From Branchiostoma floridae (Eukaryota > Chordata > Leptocardii > Amphioxiformes > Branchiostomatidae), in contig NC_049985.1 of NCBI RefSeq assembly GCF_000003815.2, positions 9,014,251-9,078,250 of the forward strand: DNA of 64,000 bases, in the 5' to 3' direction. A program made the translations under genes and the position numbers. Below the pieces are notes generated by a model. That model did no database searches. It saw only the letters and a program-made list of their open reading frames with translations, and had not been told where the DNA came from. How positions within the stretch are numbered: the first letter of the stretch is position 1; each line of letters starts with the position of its first letter. Below are positions 1 through 10,263 of this stretch, in pieces.

Positions 1-379
1 TGGGAGTTTGTATTGTAATTACAGTTGGGCCTTGAAAAAAAATGTTGTGTTTCCTATTTCCCAACTTACCCTAGAAAAACCTGCCAACCCTAGCCTTTTT
101 AGGGGGTGGGCAATGGAGGCACATAGATTCCAATTAGAATTTTGATTCAGTTCTATTCAAGAAAAAGTCTGCTTGTCCTATCTAATGAAGGATAAAATCA
201 TGTATCCACAGATTTGTAACTATCATAATAATTCAGCTGGTGTATTATTGCAGCCAGTAGGTACCCAATCTGAGTAATGAGGCTGTTTTACAAATGTACA
301 TGCTGGAGGCACCTCCTCCAACACGGACGGGACCTCCATTAATTTTTCTCGTGGAAGTCTCTTCCATAACATGAGACAA

Positions 380-478
380 AATTACATGTCTGGGATCAAA
401 CTCAGGCCCACGGATCCATGGAATCGGATCCAGATGGCCAAGCAGCGGGGTTGCTTAAACCGCTCGGCCTACCTACAG
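380..478 (-). repeat. Possible tRNA-derived SINE or tRNA pseudogene
   Basis: Read on the minus strand, the segment begins with GGCCGAGCGGTTTAAGC, which resembles the A box of a class II (Leu/Ser) tRNA. About 65 bases later it has GAGTTTGATCCC, which resembles a B box (GGTTCGAATCC). The spacing suits a long-variable-arm tRNA. The intervening sequence does not fold into an obvious functional cloverleaf, so a SINE head or decayed tRNA copy is more likely than a working tRNA. Confidence 0.4.
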
Positions 479-1272
479 AAAATATTTTTTTCAGGACTGA
501 AGACACAGAATTTTTTTTTTCTAGGCCATAGGACTTGACCCAACCAAAGTTGGGGTAGGGTCCGATTTGTGAGATGAGAAACACCTTCATTTATTTCAAT
601 ATGAATAATACCAAAAAAATACAATCAAATATACGTGTATTATATGTGCTAGTAATGCCCCTGTCGCAATCAAATTATCAAGACCTATGCTACCAGAAAA
701 TTAGTATGACATGACTCATCGATCAGGGCCCCCCTCCCCCATCAGTTACCGTTTACTAAAACACTGCGTTACTAGGCACGAGATACAAACTACAGTCATA
801 TACACGATCTAAAATAACATGGTTATTGGGTCACATACATAGCCCTTTCACATACCTTCAGTAATGCACCACTTCGAGAGTCGGAAACGTAGAGTTTGTA
901 GGAATAATAGTTAAGGTACCACCTCACTTTGCTCAGCTCAGCTCAGTCAACCTTTTTTTTCGGCTGCGCGCTAGAATGTTAGACTGATCCACTTCAAAAA
1001 ATGGGAGTCTCTTTCAAAATAAGTTTACTTGGAGATCTATGGGGGTTGAATGACACAAGTGTGACTTTTATCTGTTTATATTACTTTCTTTGTCAAATCT
1101 AAGTTGTGTCATATATCCTTAAATTACACAACCAACGTCAAATATAACATAATTTTAAAACTGAGACTCACCTTATTCTACAATGGATAAGACGATCTGC
1201 AAGAGGTTGGCCCATTGGTCCAATTTGTGACCGTTTGTCCAATCAACGCTGGCTAATCATTTGCTATTCTTC

Positions 1273-1510
1273 AAGCAGAGGTTAGGGACTCCGGCTGTTT
1301 TTGACGTTTGTTAATAGGCGTTTTAATTAGGATTTCTATTTTGAACCGTCTTCTTTGTTTTCCCAACGCCGTGAGACATAAGAAAAAACGGTACAAAATA
1401 AAAAGCCCAATAAAAGCGCCAAAAATGTCAAAAACAGCCGGGGCCAAACCTCTGCTTGGAGGGTTAATGTTAGTCTCCAAGCAGAGATTAGGCATCCGGC
1501 TGGGTTTTCA
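1273..1510. repeat. Inverted-repeat (MITE-like) element plus extra end
   Basis: The left end CAAGCAGAGGTTAGG...CCGGCTGTTTTTGAC is matched in reverse complement by GTCAAAAACAGCCGG...CCTCTGCTTG ending at about 1461. This gives terminal inverted repeats of about 35 bp around a core of about 120 bp with no coding capacity. A third copy of the end (CCAAGCAGAGATTAGGC...CCGGCTG) lies at about 1475-1500, so two elements may be nested or one end duplicated. No clean target-site duplication was resolved. Confidence 0.55.
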
Positions 1511-2413
1511 TTTTTTTTTTACCTGTTAGATGACTTGACTTAAAAGGTCTTAATCTGCACAACCCAATGTCACAGAAGCAGTGGATTGCTCATTCCTTTT
1601 CAACGACTGGAGTTGGATAGTCAAAAGTTTGTGTAAATCCAATTTCGTTGTGTAAGGTGGAAATTACACTTCAACTGTGATACAGAATGTAACGTTAGAA
1701 TGACTTGAGACAAGAAAAAAATGATACTGTTGAATAAAGGACCAAAGGATAGCATCATCCTTTTTCACATCGTTTAATATTATAATAATGTTCAGTAAGT
1801 GATGGCAGCCATATAACACCACTTTACAATTATGTAGTACATTTGACTAACAGCGTAACAACGTAAATAATTCACGCATTTTTTCTAACCTGATTGTGAC
1901 TTTCTCATCCTGATAGACATAACTGTGTCCATTTTTTGACACTACCATATTTCTACTGTTTGAATAAAATAGACAGTTCCATTAGCAAATATGGTACATA
2001 AACATCTTTAAGTTTAAAGATCATAGGAAGATATCTCTCCAGTTTTAGTAGTTTTACCAAATCAACATTTTACTCACTCACTCAGGGCCCGTAACCTCAG
2101 TGGTCGTAGGGGCTCCATGACATCCAACATTTTATCTCAAACTATAACTCAAACTGAAAGTTTTCTTCTCATTTCATCTCAGAACTTTCTTCAGTATTAC
2201 AACTGAAAAGAGCCTCATCCAGACAGACCTCAGAACCAGCCTTATTCTCATGTCAATTTACAGCTGATATCTCATACTGTAGGTTTCTAGGATCTGTGGC
2301 TGCTACATACGCCAGCAAGAAATAAGGAAATTTAACCATGTTACTAATAATACAACAGCAAATAAAGAAGGACATTACATCAATCACGTATTACAGCATT
2401 TCATTTATCAAGT

Positions 2414-4294
2414 CTACTTGAAATCTGTGTCAAAGTTGTAACTGTCGTCCTCGCCCAGACCAAAGTCCATGGCTGCGGACAAGGAGTCAGACAACTGGGT
2501 CGACAGCTTGTCGGCCCTCTTCTGCTGCTTCTTCCTTCTTTTCTGAGCCACTTTGGCAGCCTTTCCCAGCTGGAGGTTTCCCTCAAGCACTGAGGGGATC
2601 TCTAGGCTTGTACCGGGCTTCTCTTTTGTGACGGATTTGGGCTCAGACTTCTTTTCCTTGGCCTTGACATTGACAGAAATGGTGCCCAGTTCAGCAAGGT
2701 TACTCTCTGGTACGGGCTTGATGAACTCATCTTCCTCTTCATCCATTTCATCATTCTCTTCCTCTTCCTCTCCATCTCCTGAACTCATTTCTTCATCTTC
2801 TTCTGAGTCCTCTTCTTCATCTCCCTCCTCCTCCTCCATGGCTCCTTCCATTGGACCCATTGACTCCATGGCCAGCATGTCACTGGTGGTTTCCATAGTG
2901 AGGTTTCCAAGAACTTTGTCAATGTCTTTCTCTAGTGTGCTAATGTCAAAAGCCTTTCCCATCTCTGACACAATCTCTGCTCCCAGATGGACAGGCATGA
3001 CGTGGGACTCTGGAGGATGGGTGAAGTAGGTGATTTTTCCAATCGTCCAGTCCTGCAGCACAAGCTTGGCTGCTTTGTCGACATCAGGCACTCCCCCTTT
3101 CTTCAACTTTCCCTGTCGTTTGGCAAGGAGTGCAAGAAACTCGTGGACATTAGCATAATCTGGAACCCCGTAGTTGAGCATAATCTGCTGCTTGTTGCAC
3201 CTGCGCAGGATGGCATCAACTGGAGTGACCACGTCGGAGATGGTTTCCACCTTCAAACAGTTACGGAGGATGAGAGCAGCATCCGATAGTCCCGACGTCA
3301 TGACGATACCAGGACTGTCAATCAACTTGATGTGCTTGTCAATCTGAACCTCTTGCAGGGTCTTGGTCACCCCAGGTGTTCCACCGACGGCACAGGCACG
3401 AGACCGCTTCAGACTGTTGATGATCGAGCTCTTTCCAACATTGGGGAGCCCGATGATCCCCACAGAAATGGTGGTCTTGATGTTCATGTTGCGGCAGTAG
3501 TTGTTGAGGAGTTGCATGAGACTGTCTGCTCCGAGGCAGCGACTGGATGTCAGCAGGTCCTTGTTAGCGAGGTTGACTGGGACTTTGCTCTGAGACAAAT
3601 TATGGGTCTGGCTCTGGGTAGATGCTTTGAAGGCCATAGTTGGAAACTCGTTCCTAAGGTACTTCAGCCACTTTTCCACGATCTCGCGAGGTACCAAGTC
3701 TATCTTGTTCAGGATGAGCACAATCCGCTTGTTGGGACCAGCAGCGAGGATGGATTGCTCGACCTGAGGGCAGCGACAACCCAGAGGATCTCTGGCATCC
3801 AACACCTCCAGCACTACATCAGCTGCCTCCACAACCTTCCGGAACTCTCTGTAAAAGGCTTTCCGTGAATTCTCTGTACTTTTCAAGCCTTTGCTGGAAG
3901 CATCTGTTTCCAATTGTAGCATGGTCGCCTGCTTCTGCTCAAAAGCCTTCTGCCGTTTGAGAGCATCCTTCTGTAAACTGGCCACGTCTCTTTTAGCCTT
4001 CTCTGCCTTACGTTTCTTTTCCAACATTTTCTGTCTTTTGGCTTTGCGCTGTTCTCTCTCCTCTTCAGCCTTCTGCTTTCTCTTCTGGGCTTCCCGCAAT
4101 ATCTGTTCTTTGAAAGGAGCTTCTGAGGGCACTCCTGGATCTTTTCTCGCTCTTGCTACCTTAGTGGCAGTGTTCTTCTTCTTTGCCGCTTTCCGAACCT
4201 TCCTGTTATGCTCCTTTATCTTCTTCTTGATCTTGTATTTCTTGTGGCAGGTGAGTCGTTTGCTCTGCTTATTCTTGAAGGGTCTGTTCACCAT
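2414..4294 (-). CDS. GNL3: Nucleostemin-family nucleolar GTPase (GNL3/GNL3L)
   Basis: This 626-residue protein is encoded by one uninterrupted reading frame. It belongs to the YlqF/YawG (MMR1-HSR1) circularly permuted GTPases, which act in the nucleolus in large-subunit rRNA processing and, in vertebrates, in stem-cell proliferation. The motifs appear in permuted order: DARDP at 166-170, G4 LNKIDL at about 195-200, G1 GLPNVGKSS at 282-290, TPGVT at 306-310 and G3 DSPG at 326-329. The basic, coiled-coil N-terminus (residues 1-120, with SKRLTCHKKYKI and ARKDPGVP) matches nucleostemin. An acidic run at 487-523 and a basic C-terminal segment (KRRKKQQKRADKLS) follow, the latter resembling GNL3L. 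The start is the first ATG, directly before the conserved basic leader. It is probably the pre-duplication counterpart of vertebrate GNL3 and GNL3L. The lack of coding introns is unusual, because the human genes are multi-exon. Confidence 0.95.
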   Translation of the reverse strand: MVNRPFKNKQSKRLTCHKKYKIKKKIKEHNRKVRKAAKKKNTATKVARARKDPGVPSEAPFKEQILREAQKRKQKAEEEREQRKAKRQKMLEKKRKAEKAKRDVASLQKDALKRQKAFEQKQATMLQLETDASSKGLKSTENSRKAFYREFRKVVEAADVVLEVLDARDPLGCRCPQVEQSILAAGPNKRIVLILNKIDLVPREIVEKWLKYLRNEFPTMAFKASTQSQTHNLSQSKVPVNLANKDLLTSSRCLGADSLMQLLNNYCRNMNIKTTISVGIIGLPNVGKSSIINSLKRSRACAVGGTPGVTKTLQEVQIDKHIKLIDSPGIVMTSGLSDAALILRNCLKVETISDVVTPVDAILRRCNKQQIMLNYGVPDYANVHEFLALLAKRQGKLKKGGVPDVDKAAKLVLQDWTIGKITYFTHPPESHVMPVHLGAEIVSEMGKAFDISTLEKDIDKVLGNLTMETTSDMLAMESMGPMEGAMEEEEGDEEEDSEEDEEMSSGDGEEEEENDEMDEEEDEFIKPVPESNLAELGTISVNVKAKEKKSEPKSVTKEKPGTSLEIPSVLEGNLQLGKAAKVAQKRRKKQQKRADKLSTQLSDSLSAAMDFGLGEDDSYNFDTDFK

Positions 4295-5165
4295 GTTGAC
4301 TTCTTAGCTCACACAGCGCAAAGAACTATGTCTGACTTGGCCTGAAGCTGAAGTATATCCTGGAATGCAATTAAGACTCATGATTATTACTTGAACTATA
4401 ATTACTACTGTAACTATAACATTTGTACTGCAAGCTAGTGCCTGGGTGTTTGTATGTTGCATGCCCAGTATATAATTGACTCGTGTAGTAGTAGACAGTG
4501 TAAACAATGTTGCAAAGTTTAAATGGCAGAGAGTCTTTGCCAGTTATCCCATCCTAGGGTAGCTCTCTAATCACACAAAAAATCCTTTGATGCTGAATAC
4601 TAGTGTAAAGTTTCTCTCATACCACATGTGACAACACGTGCAGACAGTTGGCTACATTTTCTAAACCATTTTTTTCCACGTTTACTGATAACAGCGATTA
4701 TCTGCACAGGACAAAAAGCGCGATAAGTGCTTGCCTATGTTTCGTTACAGATTTTAAGGCAAAACTAACCTTAAATACCCAAATTTACGGTAGTAATATC
4801 ACTGAAAGTTGCAACGAGGCCACGAGTCTCGCGTCGTCAGCAGGCAGCCATATTGGACAGTTCTATTCCGAGCGATGGTGGTGTACCGACTTTGCCTACG
4901 ATGTAAGAATTAAAATATAAGTATTAGTAGAGTAAAATGATACCAATAATATTCTATATTATAAGATCAATACTAAACACTAATAATATTACAGCTGAAT
5001 TGTGAAACAACATCATATATGAGACATATATCTCCCACCATATACAGAATGGAATATGCCAAATATTGCGCAACTCGTGACTTCCGCTTCCGTTGCAGAT
5101 CACGAGCAAGAAAATAATGCAAACTTTGGGAGAGGTTCAAGTTGTGAAAGACAGATGGAACACGG
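4295..5165. promoter_or_regulatory. Divergent GNL3 / IDS intergenic promoter region
   Basis: The start codons of the minus-strand GTPase gene (4294) and the plus-strand sulfatase gene (5166) are separated by 871 bp, so the two probably share a bidirectional promoter or have abutting ones. No consensus TATA box sits at a convincing distance from either start. Short open frames here (for example 4648-4920 on plus) lack any recognisable domain and are treated as noise. Transcription starts cannot be placed from sequence alone. Confidence 0.5.
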
Positions 5166-8100
5166 ATGAAGATGAGGGTAACATCAGCTACAGTGGCCAC
5201 ATGTCTCCTGTTTCTTCAGTCTTGTGCAGCAGTTTTAAAGAACGGTGCAGGTAGTAAGCTACATTTTGCAGAAGCAATTTCTGACAGTAGCTTAGTAGTA
5301 GCTACTAATAATGTGATATAGACTACTTCTCTGGGGGCGTGTTCAAAAAGTGGCTTACATTATCCCTGTATTCAATGCGTATTTGCAAGAGTCATTTTGC
5401 TAGGGTTATAATACAATGTAATAAGTTGTAAGTTATAGGCACATTAACATTTGATGTGGCATTAATGTTAATTCATGTTTGACAACTTGACTCACAAAAT
5501 TCCATATAACGTTATTGGAACTGATTGGAAGTGGCATTTAATTATTGGTTATTTTCTACAGGAGAAAGTCCTAATGTGCTTTTTCTGGTCATTGATGACC
5601 TCCGACCTGCCCTTGGTTGCTATGGATACCAAAACGTGATCACACCCAACATCGATCAGCTGGCAGCTAAAGGAATCAAGTTCAACAATGCATTTGTGCA
5701 GGTAAGCCATTTCACAGTCTTCAAATTGATAAATCCTTGTAAAGCATATTTGGTATAGATATGAAACTTCACATGTAATGTTATCATGAAAGAAAAACTT
5801 CATATCGCCTCTTTGGTTTTCCAGATATTGCCAGGTTGTCAAAATGTTGTCAGTTCTTTAAATGTTGTTCCTGAGACACTTCAACCTTACATTGATGCCA
5901 TGCATTTCCTGTCTGCACATCTCTTGTACATAATGATTATTATTTTGTTTTTGTGTGAGTAATATTCGTTTTTGCATTGACACCATCATGTGACCTCAGC
6001 AAGCAGTATGCGGTCCCAGCCGTACCTCGTTCCTGACCGGTCGCAGGCCGGACACGACCCGCTTGTACGACTTCTACTCCTACTGGAGAACAGCCGCGGG
6101 AAACTTCACCACTCTGCCTCAGCACTTCAAGGAGTCTGGCTACTTCACTGCTTCTGTGGGGAAAGTCTTCCACCCAGGTGAGCAGTCATTTATTTTCATG
6201 GAGGCTTGGTTTTGCATTTCTAGTAGAAGCTTTTCTCACTGTTGAGAGTTTGGAGGACACACCAGGGCTCTAGCCAGCTCGAATTTTCTTTTCCGTCAGC
6301 CAATTTCCATTGTCGCGAAAACACTATTCCAATAGTTAGAGAGACTGGACTGAGACCTTGAAAAACGGGTTTTAATGAGATTATCGTATGCGAAAGGGCA
6401 CCGACAGACATTGTCAACAATCATAACAATAGCAAGACAAACTGTGGCTTTTATGGCCATGGACGGCGTCCCCAAGCCGCCTGTAGCTTCCACCAAGGAG
6501 CTAGTATCAGATTTTTGTCCGTCGAGGTTGACGTATTGGTTTTAAAATTTTTCCGTCACATGCAGCAAATTTCCGTCAATTGACGGAAAAACGGACGCTG
6601 GCTAGAGCCCTGGGACACACACACACACACATACAGTCAGAAGATTTACTATGTTGACAGCTTTAGTAAAGATCTAGTCAAACTTCATAACTACATTTTA
6701 CCAAGTCAAAACATCCACATTGCACGTCTTTTGTTGTCTGTGACTTAATTTGTTTGTATTTGCTCAGTAAACTAAGAAATAACTTTTTTTAGGTATATCA
6801 TCAAACTTCAGTGATGATGCCCCTTACAGCTGGTCTGTTCCAGCGTACCACCCTCCCACTCAGAAGTTCAAGATGAAAAAAGTTAGTCTTTCTATTATAA
6901 TAGCCATTGTTATTATCATAGTTATCATGGCAACTTGAGTGACCATTCAACTCATACAGGGCTGTGTTGAAAAGTCATACACTCAGGCAAAGTGCATATA
7001 AGCAGCCTCATTCAGGCTTCTTAGAATGTATAGCAATAGTAGAGTGGGGACAACTTTTGTAAAAAGGGGCGTATTTTTACTTTTGTAATTCTTGATGACA
7101 TCATAAAATTATGCATAAGTTATTACCTTGTAACAAGGTGCTTAGAAAAAAAAATCAAGAGCCATAGATAACACTAAGTACGAGGGGCGTGCAATTAGTA
7201 ATGGTCCTGACCCATTTCCCATAGCAGGAGATTAATGAAACTTGGCACAGTTATAAGTCTTTCTCTTCATAGGAATCACCCAGAGTTATGCATTTCTCCC
7301 ATCGTTTGATGCAGCTCTGGACACCGATTTTGTAGGACACCCCAGGTTGGTCCTCCAACTGATGCCTCATCAATGGCACAAGAGGGACGACCAGGTCTGG
7401 GAGCTGTTTCCACAGACTTCCAGCCACGTTTGAATTCAGGATGCCAGCGTTTTACAAGGTCATATGATGGGGCATCATCACCATAAGTTTCATTTATTTC
7501 ATCAAAAGTCTTCTTTGGTGTGCGTCCTTTCAAATACAAAAACCGGATCACTGCGCGACACTCAACTGGTTCCATTTCACACCTGGTCCATTTCGCACCT
7601 GACTAAGTTCAAACACCAGTAAATCAGAAACCACAATTAGTTCAGAGCTGTCTTTTGCAACATAACCCATAGAGATATGAATTATTACACATACAAAATT
7701 TCATTTAGATCAGACAACTGGAAGTGGGTCAGGACCATTACTTATTGCACGCCCCTCGTAGCATTTTCAAGACATCATCAGAAGTCCTCGGCCTGACTAG
7801 GATCATACCTTAATGCAATGTAAGCTCTATTATATAATAGTCTGTGTCCATGTAGACTGTTAATGTGTGTGTGTTTTGTGCCAGGTTTGTCCAGGTCCGG
7901 ATGGACAGCTCCATATGAACCTTGTATGTCCTGTGGACGTGAAGTCCCAGCCACTCGGGTCTCTGCCCGACATCCAGAGTGCAGACTATGCTGTGGAGTT
8001 TCTTCAAAACGTTTCTGCCTCCTCCCAAACAAGCCCTAAGCAACCATTCTTTCTGGCTGTGGGCTTCCATAAGCCTCATATTCCGTTCAAGTACCCCAGA

Positions 8101-10263
8101 GAATTCCAAGGTACCGGTATTTCTTTCCTAGTAGTGGATTGCAAAAGATTCTATATTATCTTTCTTAAGCATGTTAACTTCTTCACTTTTTTCTACTGTT
8201 TGCCAGCAATTGTTTGTGGTTTGGGGAATTTACACTGTTCACCGATTCTAAACAAAAAGGACTGATCCAGTCAAAAATTTTGGTGAGTCCAATTTGTTGG
8301 ATCAGCAAACAGTTTGAATTCTCCAATTCTTAGAATATGGTTGAGAATTAAAGATATATCATTCTTGTTTCAGACTTGTATCCTCTCTTCAACATCCACT
8401 TGGCGCCCAACCTTTCCCTGCCCCCAGATCTCCCCACCATTGCCTGGAATCCATTCACTGACATCCGCAAACGTGAGGACGTTAAGGCCCTAAACATCAG
8501 TTTTCCCTATGGACCTGTACCCAGAAAATTTCAAGTGAGGACTATTGAATCAAGTTGACATGAGCTGAAATAGTTTTCATTGACTTGTCAACTTTTTTGT
8601 TTGCATTTGTAATGTTATGACATTTTCTTTTTCAAGATCAAAATCATACTTTTAGGTCTTGTGTTATATTCCAATTATGAAATAAAGAGTCACAGAAATC
8701 AAATTTTGGTTGTTATATGGTCAATCAGATCACTGTCTTAAGGCAAAAGGTTCTTAACAAACCTATTTGTTTACATTAGCTGCTGATGAGACAGGGTTAC
8801 TATGCAGCGACCAGCTACACAGACAGCCAGGTGGGCAGGGTGCTGGCTGCACTAGATGAACAGGGATTGGCCACAAACACCATAGTTGTACTGGTGGGGG
8901 ACCATGGTGAGTTCTCAGAACTTTAATTCTTCTTTTTTATTTTATTTTAAAGGAGTCCAGACACAATTCTGTTGTAGAATTTGCAGTGCCTTTGCAGATG
9001 GTTCACACTTGCTAAAGCACCTGTTATACCAAGGAGGTTGGTTATACAAACCCTAGGAGTCACACATACATGTACCCTAGGAGTCAGACTCCTCGAGGTG
9101 CCACACAGAGAGTGGGCTAGATCCCCACTGTACGTGCCACCCAACTCTATGCCAATGTGCTTTTTGCTTGTATGCTTGCCTCAAGGCTTATCAATGGCCT
9201 CCTGATCTTCTTCAGACCATGATTGGGAGATAATCATGAGCAATGTCTTCGGCTTGTCAACTACCAATCATCTGCATTTGCTGTCTGTAGGTGTTGAGAA
9301 GTGAAAGGGGCTTAGCAGTTCAAAAGAAGAAGATGGCACCTATACATATTTCTATGACCTCACAAAATATCAAGGTCTTTTTTAAGGTGTTTCGTACCCA
9401 TATGAGTCAAAGTAGATCATAATCTATTCAGTGAACTTAACTCTAACATTTTTACTGGTACTTTGACAGGTTGGTCACTTGGAGAGCACCAGGAGTGGGC
9501 CAAGTACAGTAACTTTGAAGTGGCCACACGGGTCCCTCTGATACTCTACGTACCAGGTGTCACTCACCAGCCTGTCAGGGGAGACTCTACCTTCCCGTAC
9601 ATTGATGCTCTAGAGTCGTGCATTAATGAAATACCAAACCATAACATTGTAAACGCACCATCTGGAGGAAATGATAATGTATTGGTCCAGAAGAACAGTT
9701 GCAACAAAGCAGGATTACCTCATTGCCGCTTACAAACTCTTCCAGAAGAGGGACATGAAAGCGATGCTTTAGTTGAACTGGTTGACATATTTCCTACCCT
9801 TGCCGAGATGGCAAACTTAAGGACACCACCGCTCTGTCCAACTGATTCCTCTAAAGTTGAGCTCTGTACCGAAGGCAGCAGCTTCGTGCCAGTGATATTG
9901 AATGTCACTGGTGGTACAAGCAGACAAAATATTGTAACATCATGGAAGCCAGCAGTGTTCAGCCAATACCCACGTCCGTCTGAGCAGCCACAGATTAATT
10001 CTGATCTTCCCCACCTAAAGGATATCCAGTACATGGGTTATTCCATGAGGACAGAGCAGTATCGGTACACAGAATGGGTGGCGTTCAACCCAGACACCTT
10101 CAAACCTGATTTTGACCTTGTTGCAGCTCGAGAACTGTACCTACATGACACGGATGAACTGGAGGATCATAATGTGGCAGGGAAAAGTGAATACAGACAT
10201 CTGCTGACACAATTGTCGCAGCAACTCAGAAAAGGATGGAGAAATGCTCTTCCTTCACAGTAA
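5166..10263 (+). CDS. IDS: Iduronate-2-sulfatase, lysosomal
   Basis: IDS removes 2-O-sulfate from iduronate in dermatan and heparan sulfate inside lysosomes. Eight exons join in phase to 599 residues: 5166-5250, 5562-5701, 6000-6177, 6793-6881, 7885-8110, 8374-8534, 8780-8906 and 9470-10263. Exon 1 encodes a signal peptide ([20 protein letters not shown]), which fixes the start; a second in-frame ATG lies two codons on. Catalytic residues of the sulfatase family are visible: Asp40-Asp41 in VIDDLRP, the formylglycine cysteine Cys79 in CGPSR, Lys130 and His133 in GKVFHPG, His229 in HKPHIPF, and Asp334-His335 in GDHGW. The C-terminal part ([20 protein letters not shown]) also matches human IDS. 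It is about 50 residues longer than the human protein (550), mainly through an insertion around residues 385-430 in exon 8. A hAT MITE lies in intron 3 and a defective mariner in intron 4. Confidence 0.96.
6263..6612. mobile_element. hAT-type MITE in IDS intron 3
   Basis: The 350-bp element is bounded by inverted ends CAGGGCTCTAGCCAGC and its reverse complement (GCTGGCTAGAGCCCTG). It is flanked on both sides by the 8-bp direct repeat GGACACAC (6255-6262 and 6613-6620). An 8-bp duplication with CAGGG-type ends is typical of hAT elements. The core has no transposase coding and contains several CCGTCA/TGACGG repeats. A short AC microsatellite follows the right flank, so part of the apparent duplication overlaps repetitive sequence. 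Confidence 0.8.
7181..7758 (-). mobile_element. Internally deleted mariner element in IDS intron 4
   Basis: The 578-bp element has near-perfect inverted ends of at least 30 bp, starting CGAGGGGCGTGCAATTAGTA on the left and, in reverse complement, CGAGGGGCGTGCAATAAGTA on the right. It is flanked by TA on both sides, the target duplication of Tc1/mariner elements. It sits between IDS exons 4 and 5 on the strand opposite the gene. Only the two ends of a transposase gene remain, so it is a non-autonomous deletion derivative. Confidence 0.9.
7251..7575 (-). pseudogene. Mariner transposase remnant (N- and C-terminal ends only)
   Basis: The minus-strand frame from 7575 encodes a mariner N-terminal helix-turn-helix ([18 protein letters not shown] ... 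[12 protein letters not shown] ... PRPGRPS). Just past PRPGRPS the catalytic D,D-D core is missing. The last part, 7251 to about 7345, reads in another frame as a typical mariner C-terminus ([19 protein letters not shown] then stop). A large internal deletion therefore joined the two ends out of frame, and no functional transposase can be made. Confidence 0.85.

Larger units (their letters stand above)
1..2413. other. Left-edge intergenic spacer with repeats
   Basis: I see no convincing gene in this stretch. It holds a possible tRNA-derived SINE near 380-478, a short run of GCTCA repeats near 930-950, and an inverted-repeat element at 1273-1461. The part nearest 2413 is presumably the 3' UTR of the minus-strand GTPase gene. 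No AATAAA on the minus strand was found there, only weak variants such as ATTAAA near 1770. Confidence 0.6.

Noticed and set aside
2553..4307. Plus-strand open frames opposite the GTPase gene (2553-3029, 3332-3868, 3891-4307)
   Set aside because: They are antisense shadows; the Ser-rich runs are the complement of the acidic Glu/Asp tract and no domain is present.
5166..10263. A generic arylsulfatase identity for the sulfatase gene
   Set aside because: Segments [31 protein letters not shown] and SQYPRPS are specific to iduronate-2-sulfatase.
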